Assembly (NCBI RefSeq): GCF_007752935.1
Contig: NZ_CP036319.1
Span: 5,560,501 to 5,624,500 of the forward strand
Direction of reading: 5' to 3'
Length of the DNA: 64,000 nt
Source of the DNA: Crateriforma conspicua
GTDB lineage: Bacteria; Planctomycetota; Planctomycetia; Pirellulales; Pirellulaceae
Shown here piece by piece: positions 11,077 to 20,105 of this stretch (position 1 is the stretch's first letter; each line of letters starts with the position of its first letter). The position numbers and the translations under genes are program-made. The notes beneath the pieces were generated by a model, which saw nothing but the letters and a program-made list of their open reading frames with translations, made no database searches and had not been told where the DNA came from.

Positions 11077-11748
11077 CTACTGAGCAGCCGCATCGGAGGA
11101 ATCTGTATCGTCGGACGAACCGACATCGGCGGTCACGAATGCTTCGGCCCGCCGCAGCAATTGCTGGCTGAAACCGTCGCGGACCTTTTGACGAACCTTG
11201 GCCAACCGTCCGGCCACCGATGAATCGAACACCGTATCGCCGACTCGGACGACCATGCCGCCGATCAAATCGGTATCAATTCGTTCGTTCAAACGAACAT
11301 GCCGTCCCAGGGTTTCACCCAGCCGACGCAAAACAACTTCGCGTAAATCGTCGGTGATTGGTACCGCGGTGCGAATCTCTGCGACGACCCGGCCCAGCTG
11401 TTCGTCACGAATATCGGTCGCCGCGTCACGCACCGCCCTGAGGTATCCCAGACGGCCGTGGGCGTTCATGACCTTCAAAGCGTTTGTCAAAACGGGGTGA
11501 ATTTGACCGGCGAACAAACGATCGACGACCGCGTTTTTCTCCGATTCACTGACCCGAGGCGAAGCAAGTGCAGCGGCCAAACGAGGATTCGCTGACAAAC
11601 CTTCATCGACAATTTCGCCCAACTGCCCCAGGACTTCATCGGCGACGCCCTGGTTGTGCGCGGCCGCCATCAGAGCACGAGCGTAGGTCTTGCCCAGTTG
11701 CTCGGCACCGATGTCAAGCACGGTTGGGTATTCGGTGGCTTCTGACAC
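11077..11748 (-). CDS. atpH: ATP synthase F1 subunit delta (OSCP)
   Basis: The 223-residue peripheral-stalk connector has an N-terminal helical bundle containing GKTYARALMAAAHNQGVADEVLGQL and the C-terminal segment LNERIDTDLIGGMVVRVGDTVFDSSVAGRLAKVRQKV, which is the conserved delta/OSCP signature. A C-terminal tail of about 30 residues (SSDDTDSSDAAAQ end) is longer than in E. coli delta (177 residues in total there). It sits between atpF and atpA as in the usual gene order. Confidence 0.96.
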   Translation of the reverse strand: MSEATEYPTVLDIGAEQLGKTYARALMAAAHNQGVADEVLGQLGEIVDEGLSANPRLAAALASPRVSESEKNAVVDRLFAGQIHPVLTNALKVMNAHGRLGYLRAVRDAATDIRDEQLGRVVAEIRTAVPITDDLREVVLRRLGETLGRHVRLNERIDTDLIGGMVVRVGDTVFDSSVAGRLAKVRQKVRDGFSQQLLRRAEAFVTADVGSSDDTDSSDAAAQ

Positions 11749-11888
11749 TTGATGAGGTTCGCTGGTTGACGTTTCGCTAAGTGACGTGATCGCTGGAAAG
11801 ACACCCGATCGCGGCTGATGGATCCGACGCGATGCGGAACACGAACGCGAAGGGATGACGGTTGCACCGCGGCCGAGACCGGGTGGGC

Positions 11889-12641
11889 TTAGTTATTACT
11901 GGGCAGACGATCGAGCGACTGTCGGATCAGTTCGGAGTGTTCTTGTTCGTTCAATTCACGTCCGACAACCGAACCGGCCAACTTGATCGCCAAGTCGGAC
12001 GTCTGGCCGGCGATCTCCGAAAGCGCGACCTTTTTGGCGGTTTGGATTTCGGCGACCGCACGCTCTTGCTGGCGTGACGCTTCCTGTTTGGCTTCGTCGA
12101 CGATTCGCTGGCCGGTGGCCTGGGCGTCGTTGCGGGCTTCGGCCAACATCGATTGAACCTGTTGCGCCGCGTCGTCCAACTTCACCTGGTATTCCTTCAA
12201 CAGCTTCGCGGCATCCGAATTGGCCTGTTCGGCCGCCTGCAGATCACTGCGAATCTTATCTTCACGGGCCCGCAAGCCGCCCAACACGTTGGGCCAGACG
12301 AACGCCGACAAGACGGAGAACACAAACAGGAAGATCAAAACGTTGAACATGGCCGAACCGAAGTCGAACGACAGCAAGCCGCCCTCCGCTTCGTCGCCGT
12401 GTCCGTCGTCACCATCGTGCTGGTGATCCCCTTCGGCATGGCCGTCACCGGCGTGATCGTCGTGGCCGTCCTCGTGATCGGCGGCGTCCGCGTCGGAACC
12501 ATCGGCGGAAGTCAATTCGACCTCCACGGCGTCCTCCGGTTCATCGGCGGCCGAGACATACGAACCCGCCGACATCGCCAGCACGGCCAACATCAACAGC
12601 ATGGGAAAGCGCATCGAAATCACGCTCATGATTTTCAGCAT
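11889..12641 (-). CDS. atpF: ATP synthase Fo subunit b with signal-peptide-like N-terminus and His/Asp-rich extension
   Basis: At 250 residues it is about 90 longer than E. coli b. Residues about 1-31 look like a cleavable signal peptide (MRFPMLLMLAVLAMSAGSYVSA). Residues about 32-90 are extremely acidic and His-rich (repeats such as DHEDGHDDHAGDGHAEGDH). Then comes the normal b membrane anchor (SAMFNVLIFLFVFSVLSAFVWPNVLGGL) and the long amphipathic stalk helix (RAREDKIRSDLQAAEQANSDAAKLL onward). If the signal peptide is used, the His/Asp segment would sit outside the cytoplasm, next to the proton entry side. The stalk identity is secure; the role of the extension is unknown. Confidence 0.92.
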   Translation of the reverse strand: MLKIMSVISMRFPMLLMLAVLAMSAGSYVSAADEPEDAVEVELTSADGSDADAADHEDGHDDHAGDGHAEGDHQHDGDDGHGDEAEGGLLSFDFGSAMFNVLIFLFVFSVLSAFVWPNVLGGLRAREDKIRSDLQAAEQANSDAAKLLKEYQVKLDDAAQQVQSMLAEARNDAQATGQRIVDEAKQEASRQQERAVAEIQTAKKVALSEIAGQTSDLAIKLAGSVVGRELNEQEHSELIRQSLDRLPSNN

Positions 12642-12764
12642 CGAAAGGGGAACGGGAAACTAGCTTGCCGTGACCGCCGGAGTCGAAAGCCCCACAGTGG
12701 CGATGCGGTGCATCGAACAAGCTGCGGAAATCCCAACGGCCGTCACGCGCCGGGGTGGTGCCGT

Positions 12765-13013
<249 letters not shown>

Positions 13014-13070
13014 CGAGAGAAAGCTCCAACAAAAGGAAAACCAAAGGTGGTTGTAAAGGATGGTTGAGGG

Positions 13071-14087
13071 TTAAACGGCCGGCCCGAGCCGGCCTGGGTC
13101 AAAAATTTTGTCGGGATCCATTTGCGCGGCATCCGTCAAAGCATCCGGATCATGATCCAGTTCGTCGTCGTGCTCGTGCACCGCAGTGGCCGCAATGAAC
13201 AGGACCGTCAAGAACGTGAAGATGAAGGCCTGCAAGAAACAGACGAACAACTCCAACAGCGTCAACGCCGTCGCGACCAGCATCACGGGAATCGAAACCG
13301 CCCACGCACCGCCGTCGCCGATGGCCTCCTTGGCCGTGAAGATCAGCCCGATGAAGGCGGCCAGCACCAAGTGGCCGGCCATCATGGTTCCGAACAACCG
13401 CATGGCCAAGACAAAACACTTGACCAACAAACTGAGCCATTCCAGGACATACAACAGCAAGGAAATCGGCAGCATCGCCACCCCTTGATCCCAGCCCAGC
13501 GGGTTGAAGTGATTGAAGAACGCTTTGGCGCCGGTTTCTTTGATCCCGATATAAAGGATCGCGATGAACGACAGCACGGCCATCACGCCGGTCAGCGACA
13601 AGTTCCCCGTCGCACTGCCGCCCCAGTGACTGTAGTGCGTATCACCAGTGATCAACTGCAACATCGCACCGAACGGGATCACACCCAGAACATTGGCGAA
13701 CAGAATGAAGAAGAAGATCGACCAGATGTAGTAAATGTATTTATCGGTCAGACCGTGCAGGTTCGGTGCGGCCACTTCATCACGGATGAAGGCACACATG
13801 GTTTCGAACAACTGGCTGATCCGCCCCTTGGTCTGAAACCGCTCCAGGCCCTTGCCCGTTCCGGTCCCGACACGACGACCGACCCAAGCAAACGTCAGAA
13901 TCACCAACAGGCCGGCAACCGCCGACATCATCAAATGATTGGTGATAAAGAACTCATAGTATCCGTCGCGGATGCCCAATGCCGGCACGTCTTCACCAAT
14001 GAACGACGCGGGCAAACGAAACAGCGGTTCGCTGTGCAGGGCGTGTGGAACGGCGTGTTCGAGCGGACTGTGGGCAGCCAGAAACAT
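13071..14087 (-). CDS. atpB: ATP synthase Fo subunit a
   Basis: The 338-residue integral membrane subunit forms the proton half-channels. The essential arginine lies in CFVLAMRLFGTMMAGH, where the common RLFGNMLAGH has Asn replaced by Thr. The N-terminal segment up to LMMSAVAGLLVIL and the C-terminal FVCFLQAFIFTFLTVLFI helix are typical. The C-terminal tail after that helix is long and acidic (HEHDDELDHDPD) for a cytosolic or periplasmic tail. It follows the atpI-like gene by 28 bases and precedes atpE. Confidence 0.96.
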   Translation of the reverse strand: MFLAAHSPLEHAVPHALHSEPLFRLPASFIGEDVPALGIRDGYYEFFITNHLMMSAVAGLLVILTFAWVGRRVGTGTGKGLERFQTKGRISQLFETMCAFIRDEVAAPNLHGLTDKYIYYIWSIFFFILFANVLGVIPFGAMLQLITGDTHYSHWGGSATGNLSLTGVMAVLSFIAILYIGIKETGAKAFFNHFNPLGWDQGVAMLPISLLLYVLEWLSLLVKCFVLAMRLFGTMMAGHLVLAAFIGLIFTAKEAIGDGGAWAVSIPVMLVATALTLLELFVCFLQAFIFTFLTVLFIAATAVHEHDDELDHDPDALTDAAQMDPDKIFDPGRLGPAV

Positions 14088-14115
14088 GCGGATATCGGCG
14101 TAAGAATTGGACAGT

Positions 14116-14610
14116 TCAATCCGACCGATCGGTCGGCGAAGGGTCGGCCTTGGGGATGGTCCGGGCCAGACCGATGACTTCGAGCGTCACGAGGTACACG
14201 TACCACGCCAACAGCCAAGCGGCCGTGATGCGATCCGAAGCAGCCATGTGATAGCGGCAGAGCATAAACAGTACAACGGTACCAACAAGCCGTAGCAAAG
14301 CAGATAAAACAAACTCGGCCCCAAAACCTTGATAGGCCAGGGCATCTTCACCATCGCCGCCGCCGGCATCCTGACCGGCCGTGGCCGCCTCCCGCAGCCG
14401 CCCGCGCACCACCGCCGGAGTCACCGCGGCGACCGCAACGATCAGGCTGCTGATGGCCATCGCCAACCAGTGCCGCGCCGGAAGCCCGGTCGCCAGAACC
14501 GGCACCGCCCAAGCCAGCACCGCCGCAGCAGGCAACATCACGGCCCAGCCGATCAGCATCCAACGCAACGATGTTTCGAATGGCCGCAGCGGCCGCCGCT
14601 GGTCCTTCAC
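14116..14610 (-). CDS. Small four-helix membrane protein at the atpI position
   Basis: The protein has 164 residues with four hydrophobic segments (about 18-40, 47-66, 103-119, 128-147). There is no strong sequence signature, but the gene occupies the place of atpI/atpR-like genes between an AtpZ-type gene and atpB. Such proteins assist c-ring assembly or magnesium supply (family knowledge; assignment here is by position and topology). The start is GTG at 14610 and overlaps the upstream stop as GTGA, so the two genes are translationally coupled. It ends with a polar tail. Confidence 0.6.
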   Translation of the reverse strand: MKDQRRPLRPFETSLRWMLIGWAVMLPAAAVLAWAVPVLATGLPARHWLAMAISSLIVAVAAVTPAVVRGRLREAATAGQDAGGGDGEDALAYQGFGAEFVLSALLRLVGTVVLFMLCRYHMAASDRITAAWLLAWYVYLVTLEVIGLARTIPKADPSPTDRSD

Positions 14611-14999
14611 CCTGGACCTCTTGCTTGCCCCGACTGGCCGCCTTGCCCCGACTCGCCGTCGTGTGTCGCCTCGCCGCGCCGATCGCCCCCTCCAGCTTCG
14701 GTGCGATCCACCGGAGATTCCGACCCAGTGGGCGAACCGGAACCTTGGCCGTCACCGCGCCCCCGGATTCCCGACGCCGACCGGTCGTAACGCTGGCTGA
14801 TTTCGTTGGCCATACGAATCAATCGATACATCCCCAGTGCAAACCCCAACAACACACCGGCAACAGCCAGCCAAGGCGTCTGCCATCCGATCGACCGATC
14901 CGCCAAGTAGCCGATCGCACCAAACCCCAAGGCACCACCGGCCAGCTCCACGCCGACCCCGGCCAGACGCCGAGTCGCGGGCGAAAGAAACATTCCCAT
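14607..14999 (-). CDS. AtpZ/AtpI-type protein, first gene of the ATP synthase operon
   Basis: The protein has 130 residues from the chosen start. The segment LAGVGVELAGGALGFGAIGYLADRSIGWQTPW plus LAVAGVLLGFALGMYRLIR is the two-helix AtpZ/putative F1Fo-ATPase subunit signature. The remaining half is Gly/Ser/Arg-rich and disordered. ATG at 14999 (MGMFLSPATRR) has a GGAAGG ribosome site about 8 bases upstream and is preferred. The in-frame ATG at 15101 (MSSRVSYETATPK) would add 34 residues, and the open frame reaches 15221. Its stop overlaps the next gene's GTG start. Confidence 0.75.
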   Translation of the reverse strand: MGMFLSPATRRLAGVGVELAGGALGFGAIGYLADRSIGWQTPWLAVAGVLLGFALGMYRLIRMANEISQRYDRSASGIRGRGDGQGSGSPTGSESPVDRTEAGGGDRRGEATHDGESGQGGQSGQARGPG

Positions 15000-15273
15000 C
15001 ACAGGCACCTTCCGGAATTCCGGAACGATCCCCCCGGGCCCCAACAATTGCCGCCCCAGCAGTTTCGGCGTAGCAGTCTCATACGACACCCTTGACGACA
15101 TTCTTGAACAAATCGCGGCGGACCGCACCGACCAAAACCAGACACCACCCCAACGGGGCAAAAGGGTCCGCATGACATGAATAAACGGGGAAAATCTGTC
15201 CGACTTATGCCGCCTGGGCAACCCTCCAGCGGGGAAACTGGAGTTCCCATCGCGGTTTTGAACATCTCAACCC

Positions 15274-15302
15274 TAGACCAATCCATCTCCCCTTGGCATA
15301 AT
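15274..15302 (+). promoter_or_regulatory. Putative sigma70-type promoter for the DUF4912 gene
   Basis: TAGACC (15274-15279), a 17-base spacer and CATAAT (15297-15302) resemble the TTGACA/TATAAT consensus (4 of 6 and 5 of 6 matches). Transcription would begin near 15309, giving a leader of about 155 bases before the GTG at 15466. Planctomycete promoters are poorly defined, so this is tentative. Confidence 0.35.
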
Positions 15303-15465
15303 GTCACAGGTATCGATTATCCCGTTAAAAGGGGTCGTCGACCAGCCTCCCTCCTTCAAATCCTGCCGTTCTCGTCGCCCCTGCCCACCTTGCGACGAAC
15401 ATCCAAACCGCCATGGCAGCCGCCCCTGCAGCGGGCCGGTTGTATACATCCAGGAGACCGACGCC

Positions 15466-16689
15466 GTGATCACAACAGCCGACTTAAAAGCCCAGACACG
15501 ACGTGAATTGGCCGATCTGGCGAAGAATTACGGGATCAGCGGTTGGCACGGGATGCGGAAGCACGAACTGGTCACAGCGATCGAAAAGATGCAACGCTCG
15601 CTTCGCCGCAGCGGAAACGCTTCGAAAGCCAAGACGGAGTCGCGGTCCGCCAAGTCGATGGCTCCTAACCGGACGAAATCAACCACCACCAAAGTAAAAT
15701 CGACCTCCAAGAAACGTCGCACGGGCACCCAAGGGCGTGTGGCTGAAATGAAACCGCCACGTGTGTCACCCAAGACCGCGAGAATTCGGGCTCAGATCCG
15801 CAAGCGACGTGAATCGGTTCAACGCAACCGCGACTTGTCCACCGGCACCCTGGTCGGCGGCGCCGCCCTGAAAAACGGTGCCCAACGCACCCGCGGCGAC
15901 GAACCGCATCAAGATCGCGTCGTGCTGCTGGTGCGTGACGCTTTCTGGCTGCAGGCCAGCTGGGAAATCACCCGCGCCAGCGTCCAGCGTGCTCAATCCG
16001 CCTTGGCCGAACGCTGGCACACCGCGGTCCCAACCCTGCGTTTGCTGACCGTCGGAGACGTGTCATCCAACCGTGCCGAGAGCATCGAACGCGACATCCA
16101 AATCCACGGCGGCGTGAACACGTGGTACATCGACGTCGACGAACCGCCGTCGCGTTTCCGCGTGATGGTCGGTTATCTGGCCGACAACGGCGAATTCTTC
16201 TCACTGTGCCGCAGCAACATCGTTGAAACCCCCAAGCCGGGCGAATGCGAACGACTGGACGAACACTGGTCGGACATCGCCGAAGATTACGAGCGGATCT
16301 ATTCGCTGAGCGGTGGCTACGACACCGACGGTGGCGACCTGCGGGAGATGTTCGAAGAACGGCTGCAACGCACCATGCCCCAACGCGGCGAAAACGGCCT
16401 GACCGCCGAACCCACACTCCTGCGTGAAAACCGGTTGCCGTTCAAGGTCGACGCCGAAATGATCGTCTTCGGCAGCACGTCGCCGACCGCTTCGGTGATG
16501 ATCGGTGGCAACCCCGTCAAACTGCAAGCCGACGGCTCGTTCACCGTCCGCCTGAAGATGCCCGATAAGCGTCAAGTTCTGCCGGTGACCGCTGAAAGCC
16601 GTGACGGATCCCGTCAACGCACCACCGTGATCGCGGTCGAACGAAACACCAAGACGATGGAAACGGTCGACTTTGAAGACAAGATCTGA
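15466..16689 (+). CDS. DUF4912 protein with N-terminal Rho-N (SAP-like) domain
   Basis: The protein has 407 residues. Residues about 1-42 (TADLKAQTRRELADLAKNYG, HGMRKHELVTAI) match the Rho N-terminal/SAP-like helix-extended-loop nucleic-acid-binding fold. Residues about 45-130 are Lys/Arg/Ser/Thr-rich and basic. The C-terminal half contains the DUF4912 domain (RVVLLVRDAFWLQASWEITRAS ... FRVMVGYLADNGEFFSLCRSN). Function is unknown; DNA or RNA binding is inferred from the N-terminus. The start is GTG at 15466, placed by a perfect AGGAG nine bases upstream; the longer ATG frame from 15301 is rejected. It is a single gene, divergent from the atp operon and convergent with the next. Confidence 0.83.
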   Translation: MITTADLKAQTRRELADLAKNYGISGWHGMRKHELVTAIEKMQRSLRRSGNASKAKTESRSAKSMAPNRTKSTTTKVKSTSKKRRTGTQGRVAEMKPPRVSPKTARIRAQIRKRRESVQRNRDLSTGTLVGGAALKNGAQRTRGDEPHQDRVVLLVRDAFWLQASWEITRASVQRAQSALAERWHTAVPTLRLLTVGDVSSNRAESIERDIQIHGGVNTWYIDVDEPPSRFRVMVGYLADNGEFFSLCRSNIVETPKPGECERLDEHWSDIAEDYERIYSLSGGYDTDGGDLREMFEERLQRTMPQRGENGLTAEPTLLRENRLPFKVDAEMIVFGSTSPTASVMIGGNPVKLQADGSFTVRLKMPDKRQVLPVTAESRDGSRQRTTVIAVERNTKTMETVDFEDKI

Positions 16690-16723
16690 TCGGGTCGGCC
16701 AAGCGTTTCAAACCGCAGCAGCA

Positions 16724-17884
16724 TCAACGCCGCAGACGATTTGCGGCTCTGTTCCCGCCACTGGTCTCCGCAGCGCCCCGTAACGCCACGTTGGTCGTGG
16801 ATTGATCGGGCGAGGGCGGTGGAATCTCAAAAGCACTGAATTCTGCGAACACCGGCAAGTGATCACTGATCGCCTTGGCTTGTTCGCTGGTGATGCCCAA
16901 GTCGTTGACGAAGTCGACCACACCGGCTCGCCCCGGAATGAATTCCTGCATCGTATAGCGGTCGATCAAGATGTGATCGTACGTTTTGTTGCGTGCGGTA
17001 TTGGTCGTCAGACCACCGGCCAGGCTTGCGATCCCCGGGATCTGCCCCATTTCGCCCAGATTCGGGACGTCCACGTTCAGGTCCCCGACCAGCATGTAAT
17101 CATCTTCGCCGTGCTGGCTGTATTCCCAGCTGCGGATGTTATTGAACACATCATCCAGAACGTTCATTTCATTGGTGCGGGAATCCCCACGAACCTCATC
17201 CGGATCGGTGTGCATGTTGATCATCGTGAACCGAAACGGTTGCCGGGTCTGATTCGGTAATGGTCGAACCTGAAACGAGGCGACCATGGGTTCGCGATGC
17301 AGGAAATCCGATTCGCTGTTGGGCTCGCCGTCTTGGACGACGTACTGGCTGTCGGGCACCAACGCGATTCGGCGGTCGTCCCAGACGAACGCGTAGTGTT
17401 CCTTTTGATTGGTGCGGCCCAGGGGTTGGCTCATCACCGCTTGATAGTGAGGCCGACCGCCGCGGGGAACGTCCTGGTTCAGAATCTCCATCAGCCGGTC
17501 CAGCGCGACGCCTTTGCTTTTGACTTCCTGAATCGCGACGACGTCAAAGTTGGCGACGATGCCCGCGATCTGCTGCATCACGGTGCGATTGTTGGACTTG
17601 GCTTCGGCAAAGACCTGGATGTTGAACGTTGCCACACGGATGGTTTCCGCGGACTTTTCCCCCAGTTGTCTTAGACTGATCGGCCGCATTTCGATCGGCG
17701 GCGATTCGCCCCGATACTTGTCCAGCGACGGCAGATCAATTTGGCCGGTGAATGCACCCAGCATCGTCGCCAAGATGCCACCACCGGTCAGACCAGGACC
17801 GATCCAACGGACCAGCGGCAGTGACCCCAGCAGGCTGCGGCTTTTGCTGCGGCGACGCCGCTTCTTATTGAATAGCAATCCCAC
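16724..17884 (-). CDS. Endonuclease/exonuclease/phosphatase (EEP) family protein, membrane-anchored
   Basis: The protein has 386 residues. A basic N-terminus (KKRRRRSKSR) precedes one hydrophobic segment (about 28-48), suggesting an inner-membrane anchor with the catalytic domain outside. The EEP motifs are all present: RVATFNIQVF, the metal-binding Glu in VVAIQEVKS, INMHTD, LVGDLNVD, TYDHILID, and the catalytic pair in ISDHLPV. These indicate a metal-dependent phosphodiesterase, either nuclease or lipid/sugar phosphatase; the substrate cannot be deduced. It is convergent with the DUF4912 gene (34 bases between stops) and stands alone. Confidence 0.87.
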   Translation of the reverse strand: MGLLFNKKRRRRSKSRSLLGSLPLVRWIGPGLTGGGILATMLGAFTGQIDLPSLDKYRGESPPIEMRPISLRQLGEKSAETIRVATFNIQVFAEAKSNNRTVMQQIAGIVANFDVVAIQEVKSKGVALDRLMEILNQDVPRGGRPHYQAVMSQPLGRTNQKEHYAFVWDDRRIALVPDSQYVVQDGEPNSESDFLHREPMVASFQVRPLPNQTRQPFRFTMINMHTDPDEVRGDSRTNEMNVLDDVFNNIRSWEYSQHGEDDYMLVGDLNVDVPNLGEMGQIPGIASLAGGLTTNTARNKTYDHILIDRYTMQEFIPGRAGVVDFVNDLGITSEQAKAISDHLPVFAEFSAFEIPPPSPDQSTTNVALRGAAETSGGNRAANRLRR

Positions 17885-18102
17885 GTCGCTTCCTTGCAGC
17901 GGGGTTTCGCGGCAACATCCTGTCGCCGAATCGTCGTGTCAGACCCACCGGTCGCCCCGGGGGCGGGATGGGGTGTCGTCTAGCTGCCCGTTGAATTGCG
18001 GAACCAGCGCTGATTCAGAGCCGTCTTTTGCTTCGTAGTCCTCGCGTGCTGAAACGCTGTATTCGCAAAGCGAAAGACGACGATCCGAAAATCAATCGGC
18101 CG

Positions 18103-18651
18103 CTAGGCAGCGAAACCGCGGATGGATTCCAGCGCCTCGATGGCAAGACGACGCAAACGCGGCGGTGCATCTTCGGCAATGTTTCGCAACACCGGCATCG
18201 CCCCGGCCGCTTTTTGTCCGATGCGGCCGAGCGCCCAAGCGGCGCGTTCGCGTGTCGGCAAAAAATGGGAATCGGTCAGGCAGCTTTCCAGCGCCATGAT
18301 CGCTTCGGCCCAATGACAGCCCAGTCCGCCGGCGGCACCACAACGCCCCAGCAACGTGGCCGCCCAATAGCTGACATCGCCGTGCTGTTGATCGGCCAAT
18401 AACTCGCACAATCGTGGCACTTCATCGGCGTGCACGGGCAGCCCGCATTCCAGGGCCTCGGCCGATCCGACTCGGACCATTTCCGCACTGTGCCCGTTCA
18501 ATTCCACCAGCCGCGACGCACAGGGCAAATCCAATCGAGACATTGACACTTCGTCGATCAGAGTGATTGCACGCAAAACGGCCATCAAACGGACCGTATC
18601 GTCGCTAAACAGGTCTTGGTTTAAAACTGCTTCATGTTCGCTGGTGGACAT
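18103..18651 (-). CDS. HEAT-repeat protein
   Basis: The protein has 182 residues built of helical pairs with HEAT/PBS-lyase spacing, for example DVSYWAATLLGRCGAAG, TRERAAWALGRIGQKA and PPRLRRLAIEALESI, covering about residues 50-180. Such repeats form a curved protein-binding scaffold. No catalytic motif is visible and the partner is unknown. It is a single gene with an ATG start at 18651. The 218 bases between its stop and the EEP gene contain nothing recognisable. Confidence 0.75.
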   Translation of the reverse strand: MSTSEHEAVLNQDLFSDDTVRLMAVLRAITLIDEVSMSRLDLPCASRLVELNGHSAEMVRVGSAEALECGLPVHADEVPRLCELLADQQHGDVSYWAATLLGRCGAAGGLGCHWAEAIMALESCLTDSHFLPTRERAAWALGRIGQKAAGAMPVLRNIAEDAPPRLRRLAIEALESIRGFAA

Positions 18652-19071
18652 GACTGGCGTCCTTGGGTTTCACCTTTGGTGGGATCGGATGTTCGAATCC
18701 GTCGCGGCCATTCGGGATCGGCACGGCGACAATCGCCGAACCAAATTCGTCACTTGGGTGCGTTAGCAAATCGCCAAAGTGCGACGCAAGATCGAACCGA
18801 CGCTGCATACCGACGCGGATACACTGGCGACCGGCCGCCCGAATCCGATGGCCTCGATTCAGACGGCGACCATTCTGGTTGCGTTAGAATTGAGTGATAG
18901 AGAATTTCGGGTCGCACCCCCGATCGAGTTGGCGGCTTGTTGACGGCGATGAAACTGGGCCGCGTTGGCGATCCGAACATCGCCCGTTCGCCAGCGGATC
19001 TCGGTCGGCGGCATCGGCCTGATTCGAATGGAATATCGACCTTTCCCCACGTGCTACGGATCGAAACAGTC
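18652..19071 (+). other. Intergenic region without a convincing gene
   Basis: This 420-base divergent gap lies between the HEAT gene and the dioxygenase gene. Short open frames on both strands have no recognisable sequence and no good ribosome site. It should hold the promoters of both neighbours, but I cannot point to them confidently. Confidence 0.5.
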
Positions 19072-19905
19072 ATGCAACAGCCCACCGATTTCGCCATCAT
19101 TCCCGACCGCGATTCGATCGGAACGGTCGACCGCACCATCCAGTTTTTTCCCAGCCAGACGACCGCGCCGAAACGGTTACGCACCGACGACATCAAACGC
19201 TGGAACGAGACCGGGTTCCTGGGGCCGCTGGACGTGTATGACGAAGCCGAAATCACCGACATCCGTAAGTTCTTTGACGATTTGCTGCAAAAGACCTTGG
19301 CCGAAGGCAAAGACAGCTATTCGATCAGCAGCGCGCATCTGAAACACGCTCGTGTGTACGACATGCTGCGAGACCACCGCATCGTCGACTACGTTTCGGA
19401 CTTGTTGGGCCAAGACGTGATCGGTTGGGGTGCCCACTTTTTTTGCAAAATGCCCGGTGACGGCAAACGAGTCGATTGGCACCAGGACTGCAGTTACTGG
19501 CCTTTGACGCCCACCAAGGCCGTCACGGTGTGGCTGGCCATCGACGATGCGGACTTGGAAAATGGCGGCATGGAAATCTTCGCCGGTTCCCACACCAATG
19601 GCTTGATCGATTTTGAAACCAGCGACGCGGGGTCGGGCAACGTTCTGGACCAGACCGTCGAAAATCCCGAACAGTACGGAACGCGGATGCACACGCCCCT
19701 GAACGCCGGCCAGATCAGCATCCACAGCGATTTGCTGTTGCACGGGTCGGCCCCCAATAACAGCGGTCGCCGACGCTGCGGGCTGACCCTGCGGTATTGT
19801 CCCGCCGATGTGACCGCTTATCTGGGCTGGCAGGCCAAGGGCGTGCCGGTTCGTGGCAAGGCGGATCCCGAACTGTGGCCCGGTGCCTCGCGCCCGGCCG
19901 AGTGA
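19072..19905 (+). CDS. Phytanoyl-CoA dioxygenase (PhyH) family Fe(II)/2-oxoglutarate oxygenase
   Basis: The protein has 277 residues. The facial triad is visible: His137 and Asp139 in VDWHQDCSYW and the distal His224 in DLLLHGSAPN. The double-stranded beta-helix core context (AVTVWLAIDDADLENGGMEIFAGSH) and the 2-oxoglutarate-binding Arg region (RRRCGLTLRY) are typical of PhyH proteins. It would hydroxylate a small organic substrate using O2 and 2-oxoglutarate; the substrate is not predictable. The start at 19072 (MQQPTDFAIIPD) is preferred over the ATG at 18937, whose extra 45 residues look non-coding. Confidence 0.88.
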   Translation: MQQPTDFAIIPDRDSIGTVDRTIQFFPSQTTAPKRLRTDDIKRWNETGFLGPLDVYDEAEITDIRKFFDDLLQKTLAEGKDSYSISSAHLKHARVYDMLRDHRIVDYVSDLLGQDVIGWGAHFFCKMPGDGKRVDWHQDCSYWPLTPTKAVTVWLAIDDADLENGGMEIFAGSHTNGLIDFETSDAGSGNVLDQTVENPEQYGTRMHTPLNAGQISIHSDLLLHGSAPNNSGRRRCGLTLRYCPADVTAYLGWQAKGVPVRGKADPELWPGASRPAE

Positions 19906-20105
19906 TTTTTCGCCGGCCATCTTTCCGCTGGGGAATTTCTTCGGTGATTGGCCTTTTCCGGCTCGGCTGTCTTCGGATCGTCCCCGACGGTTTCGGTTGG
20001 CGGATCGACAAAAAGGATTAGAATGAAGGCTCGCGGTGACGGACTGAGTCCGGTTGACGGTCATCGGAACAGGCAAACCGTCCGTCCCGTCAACCCTTCT
20101 TCGCT

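Noticed and set aside
12400-12480. His/Asp-rich DNA in atpF considered as a sequencing artefact or tandem repeat
   Set aside because: The repeats are irregular at DNA level and the frame continues cleanly into the conserved b-subunit anchor.
14999-15307. Leftward 102-residue frame at the head of the atp operon, and the 204-residue version of the AtpZ-like gene
   Set aside because: Upstream residues are Trp/Arg/Cys-rich without homology, and a good ribosome site lies before 14999, so a shorter AtpZ-like protein is preferred.
19906-20105. SAM or cobalamin riboswitch upstream of metF
   Set aside because: No conserved core motifs could be identified in the 200-base gap.
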